Below, one piece after another: positions 14,368-16,842 of a stretch of 16,842 nucleotides of DNA. Below the pieces are notes generated by a model. The model was given only the letters and a program-made list of their open reading frames with translations, did not search any database and was not told the origin of the DNA. This DNA comes from an uncultured Ruminococcus sp. (GTDB taxonomy: Bacteria; Bacillota; Clostridia; Oscillospirales; CAG-272): contig CACYZS010000015.1 in the NCBI GenBank assembly GCA_902778985.1, forward strand, positions 1 to 16,842, in the 5' to 3' direction. A program made the translations under genes and the position numbers. How positions within the stretch are numbered: the first letter of the stretch is position 1; each line of letters opens with the position of its first letter.

Positions 14368-15219
14368 TTATTCCGCCAGCATATTCCGAAACGACAGGGG
14401 AGAGTTGCCGAGCGTTTCGCGAAAGATGCGGTAGAAATACTGCATACTGAAAAATCCGGATCTCTCCGCGACCTCGGAGACCGGGAGCGTCGTTTCGGCG
14501 AGCAGGACCAGCGCGTGATGGAGCCGGACGCGGTTGATATACTCGACCGGCGGCACGCCGACGCCCTCGCGGAAGATGCGCGTGAAGTGGTCGGGGGTCA
14601 GGCACAGTTCGGCGGCAAGGGAGGGAATGGTCATCTTGCCCGCGTAGTCGTTTTCGATCCGGTCAAGCACGGGCTTCATCCGCATAATGTTGTGGTAGAC
14701 CATCCGGTCGTCGCCGCGCTTTTCGCCGCCGTAGTGGCGGAGCAGTTCGGTCATCATCAGGTAGAGGTTGGCGCGGATCGGCATCGCGTAGCAGACCTCG
14801 TGCGCCTCGTACTCGTCCTGCGCCGCGTCCATTAAGGCGGTCAATTTCGCGTGCAGGGGATGTTCGGACGTGAAGGTGAAGAGCAGGTTCTTTGCCTGCA
14901 CGGTCAGCATATAGAGCAATTCGGACTCGATCGTGTCCATATTCTGCGAAAGAATAGACTCGTGGAAGGTCATCAGGCGGATCTTTGCGGGACCGTCGAC
15001 CGTCTCGCAGGACAGGAGCCGCGAGGGCGCGACGAAAAGGATCTCGCCCTCCGCCGCTTCGCGCGTAAAGAGCCCCGCCTGGATCCGCACTTTCCCCGAC
15101 AGGACGCCGACGAACGACATCCACCCGTCGCGGATAAAGGTGGGGATCAAGCGACCCTCTCCGTGTTTTACCGTCATCTCGAATTGGAATTGCCGCCCCG
15201 CGTTCTTTTCGTTTGCCAT
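14368..15219 (-). CDS. AraC-family transcriptional regulator
   Basis: From the ATG at 15219 the protein has 283 residues. The N-terminal half (about 10-100) looks like a cupin-type sensing domain (SFVGVLSGKVRIQAGLF, EGEILFVAPSRLL), a mostly helical linker follows (105-185), and the C-terminal AraC DNA-binding domain holds two helix-turn-helix units (about 196-218, SLAAELCLTPDHFTRIFRE, and 245-268, VSEVAERSGFFSMQYFYRIF). AGAGGAG (15228-15234) is 8 nt before this ATG, so it is chosen over the upstream ATG at 15264. The ligand is unknown; the cupin suggests a small molecule such as a sugar. It diverges from the HtrA-like protease gene and shares with it a palindrome, the likely binding site. Confidence 0.88.
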   Translation of the reverse strand: MANEKNAGRQFQFEMTVKHGEGRLIPTFIRDGWMSFVGVLSGKVRIQAGLFTREAAEGEILFVAPSRLLSCETVDGPAKIRLMTFHESILSQNMDTIESELLYMLTVQAKNLLFTFTSEHPLHAKLTALMDAAQDEYEAHEVCYAMPIRANLYLMMTELLRHYGGEKRGDDRMVYHNIMRMKPVLDRIENDYAGKMTIPSLAAELCLTPDHFTRIFREGVGVPPVEYINRVRLHHALVLLAETTLPVSEVAERSGFFSMQYFYRIFRETLGNSPLSFRNMLAE

Positions 15220-15269
15220 ACGGTCGTCTCCTCTGCGTTTTATCGCCGATTCCGATATTTCCATAATCT

Positions 15270-15298
15270 ATTATAGCAAAACCCGAACGAAATGTAAA
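15270..15298 (-). promoter_or_regulatory. Promoter of the AraC-family regulator
   Basis: On the minus strand, TTTACA (15293-15298), a 17-nt spacer and a perfect TATAAT (15270-15275). The -35 box lies 3 bp from the edge of the 47-bp palindrome, so a protein bound there could repress or activate this promoter. Confidence 0.8.
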
Positions 15299-15301
15299 GC
15301 A

Positions 15302-15348
15302 ATTCCGTGAAAAACCTTTGATAAAAGTTTTATCTTTGTTCACGGAAT
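15302..15348. promoter_or_regulatory. 47-bp palindrome, candidate operator of the divergent pair
   Basis: Perfect 10-bp outer arms ATTCCGTGAA (15302-15311) and TTCACGGAAT (15339-15348) surround a second palindrome, GATAAAA-G-TTTTATC (15320-15334). Relative to the predicted protease transcript start near 15399 it covers about -97 to -51, a classic activator position, and it abuts the regulator's own -35. It is upstream of both predicted transcript starts, so it should act as DNA rather than as an RNA hairpin. Confidence 0.65.
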
Positions 15349-15383
15349 GAACATTTTCTCGTTTCAGTTTCGTCTTATCTCGG

Positions 15384-15392
15384 TGATACAAT
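15384..15392 (+). promoter_or_regulatory. Extended -10 of the HtrA-like protease promoter
   Basis: TGATACAAT (TG at 15384-15385, TACAAT at 15387-15392) matches an extended -10. No good -35 lies 16-18 nt upstream, as is typical of promoters that need an activator. Confidence 0.55.
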
Positions 15393-15445
15393 GGAAAAGA
15401 GGATCGGAGAAATTCGGTCCACTATGAGTTAGGACGGTACACAAG

Positions 15446-16816
15446 ATGAAAAAGATCGTTCTCCTTTTTCTTTGCATACTGCTCTGTCTGTCTTTTGCGG
15501 CTTGCACAACGGAAGAACCCTCCGACGGGCTTTCCGCCTACGACGTCGCCGTTCAGAACGGCTTCAAGGGCGACGAGAGCGCGTGGCTTGCTTCCTTGAA
15601 GGGGCAGGATCTGTCGCTTTCCGAGGTCTACGCCGCGGCGAAAGAGGCGGGCTTTGAAGGGGATCTTCTCGCTTTCTTGAAGGAGTACCTCTCCTACGAC
15701 GACGCCGATCTCGTCAGCGCCGGGATCGCTCCCGCGTCCGCCGTGATCAGCAAATCGCTGCTCGCCAGCGTCAGCGTCACCTGTTCCTTCGAGTACCAGG
15801 TCTCCTCGTACGGCGGTTGGTTCCCGGGAATGGGCGGCGGCACCACGACCAAGACGGCGACGCAGTCGGGCTCGGGAATCATTTACCGGCTCGATAAGGA
15901 GAACGGCGACGCCTATATCATCACCAACTACCACGTCGTGTACTACTACGCCTCGCTGACCGAGGACAAGATCAGCGACGAGATCAAGGTCTACCTTTAC
16001 GGGAGCGAGAGCGAACGCTACGCGATCGACGCGACCTACGTCGGCGGCTCGATGAACTACGACATCGCCGTCCTGAAGGTCACGGGCAGCGAGTTTTTGA
16101 AGAACAGCGCGGCGCTTGCCGCCGTCGTCTCCGACTCGAACAAGGTCACGGTCGGCGACACCGCCTTTGCGATCGGCAACGCCGAGGGCGAGGGCATCTC
16201 GGTCACGAGAGGCGTCGTTTCGGTCGAGTCCGAGTATATCCAGATGCAGGCGTGCGACAACGTCTCGATCGTCTCCTACCGCCTCCTGCGCGTCGATTCC
16301 GCGATCAACTCGGGGAACAGCGGCGGCGGGCTCTTCGGCGCAGACGGGCGGCTGATCGGGATCGTCAACGCGAAGGTCGCGTCCAGTTCGGTCGACGACA
16401 TCGGCTACGCCATCCCCTCGAACATCGCGACCTACGTCGCCGATAACATCATCGAAACCTGCGACGGCACGACCGTCACCACCCCGAAGAAATGTATGCT
16501 GGGCATCACGCTCGGCGTGTCGGGTTCCACGGCGTACTACGACGCCGAGACCGGGACCGCGCGCATCCGCGAAACGGTCTATCTGACCGGGATCCAGAGC
16601 GGCAGACCCGCCGAGGGCGTCTTGAAGACCGGCGACGTCATCACCTCGATCCAGATCGGCGACACGGTCTACGCGATCGACCGCAGTTATATCGCCGTCG
16701 ACATCATGCTGACCTGCCGCGTCGGCGACAAGGTGATCGTCTCCTACACCCGCGACGGCGCCCCCGCCACGGCGGAATTCACCCTCGACGACAGTTCGCT
16801 TGTCACCGTGAACTGA
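15446..16816 (+). CDS. HtrA/DegP-like serine protease, membrane lipoprotein with PDZ-like domain
   Basis: The 456-residue protein starts with a lipoprotein signal (lipobox FAAC, Cys20), so it should be anchored outside the membrane. Residues 30-82 hold two related helical units: YDVAVQNGFKGDESAWL-type (31-53) and a diverged copy (61-82). The chymotrypsin-like protease domain (about 100-335) has the full triad: His163 (TNYHVV), Asp206 (NYDIAVLKV) and Ser292 (NSGNSGGGL). A PDZ-like domain follows (about 350-450, LTGIQSGRPAEGVLKTGDVI). The role is likely envelope protein quality control or processing. Unlike many Bacillota HtrA proteins, it is a lipoprotein and not a transmembrane-anchored protein. 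AGGA is about 11 nt before the ATG. It is divergent from the AraC-family gene, whose palindrome probably controls it. The remaining 26 nt of the window (16817-16842) show nothing. Confidence 0.9.
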   Translation: MKKIVLLFLCILLCLSFAACTTEEPSDGLSAYDVAVQNGFKGDESAWLASLKGQDLSLSEVYAAAKEAGFEGDLLAFLKEYLSYDDADLVSAGIAPASAVISKSLLASVSVTCSFEYQVSSYGGWFPGMGGGTTTKTATQSGSGIIYRLDKENGDAYIITNYHVVYYYASLTEDKISDEIKVYLYGSESERYAIDATYVGGSMNYDIAVLKVTGSEFLKNSAALAAVVSDSNKVTVGDTAFAIGNAEGEGISVTRGVVSVESEYIQMQACDNVSIVSYRLLRVDSAINSGNSGGGLFGADGRLIGIVNAKVASSSVDDIGYAIPSNIATYVADNIIETCDGTTVTTPKKCMLGITLGVSGSTAYYDAETGTARIRETVYLTGIQSGRPAEGVLKTGDVITSIQIGDTVYAIDRSYIAVDIMLTCRVGDKVIVSYTRDGAPATAEFTLDDSSLVTVN

Positions 16817-16842
16817 ATAAGTGAAACAGAAAAGCGTCGGCG

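Overview
The window looks like chromosome from a GC-rich, probably spore-forming member of the Bacillota, most likely an uncultured gut-type Clostridia lineage. The evidence is a germination protease (gpr), a SigH-like sigma factor, a DUF4364 regulator, the radical SAM/DUF2344 gene pair, and strong Shine-Dalgarno sequences. AT-rich sigma-A promoters, several with an extended TGATATAAT -10 box, stand out against the GC-rich background. The lineage is inferred from gene content only.

Layout. 1-1420: a partial promoter, an acyl-ACP thioesterase and a P-loop nucleotide kinase, closed by a hairpin terminator. 1433-2320 (minus strand): gpr. 2321-2559: a divergent control region with an 8-bp inverted repeat and a consensus promoter. 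2560-4385: an oligopeptide-type lipoprotein solute-binding protein broken by a frameshift, with no permease genes next to it. 4486-5084: a DUF4364 gene whose Shine-Dalgarno is separated from its start codon by a perfect hairpin. 5167-6205: a near-consensus promoter, a SigH-like sigma factor, a 64-nt tRNA-like element and a double zinc-ribbon protein, ended by a 15-bp terminator hairpin. 6206-6427: two further terminators and the next promoter.

6458-13960 is a probable operon read from the 6392-6420 promoter. It holds rlmB, a membrane protein with the architecture of a P1B-type ATPase but without its catalytic motifs, the TIGR03960-type radical SAM protein overlapping its DUF2344 partner, a VanX-like D-Ala-D-Ala dipeptidase and alanine racemase. 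The last two genes act on the same D-alanine pool. 13961-14367 has no gene. It carries an ordered array of about a dozen hairpins of different sequence, most of them joined by a conserved 7-nt linker (TCGANAT) that switches to its reverse complement (ATATCGN) part-way through. 14368-16816 is a divergent pair, an AraC-family regulator (minus) and an HtrA-like lipoprotein serine protease (plus), sharing a 47-bp palindrome between their promoters.

The best candidates for something undescribed are the conserved-linker hairpin array, the pseudo-P-type ATPase, the tRNA-like element before the zinc-ribbon gene, and the structured spacer before DUF4364.
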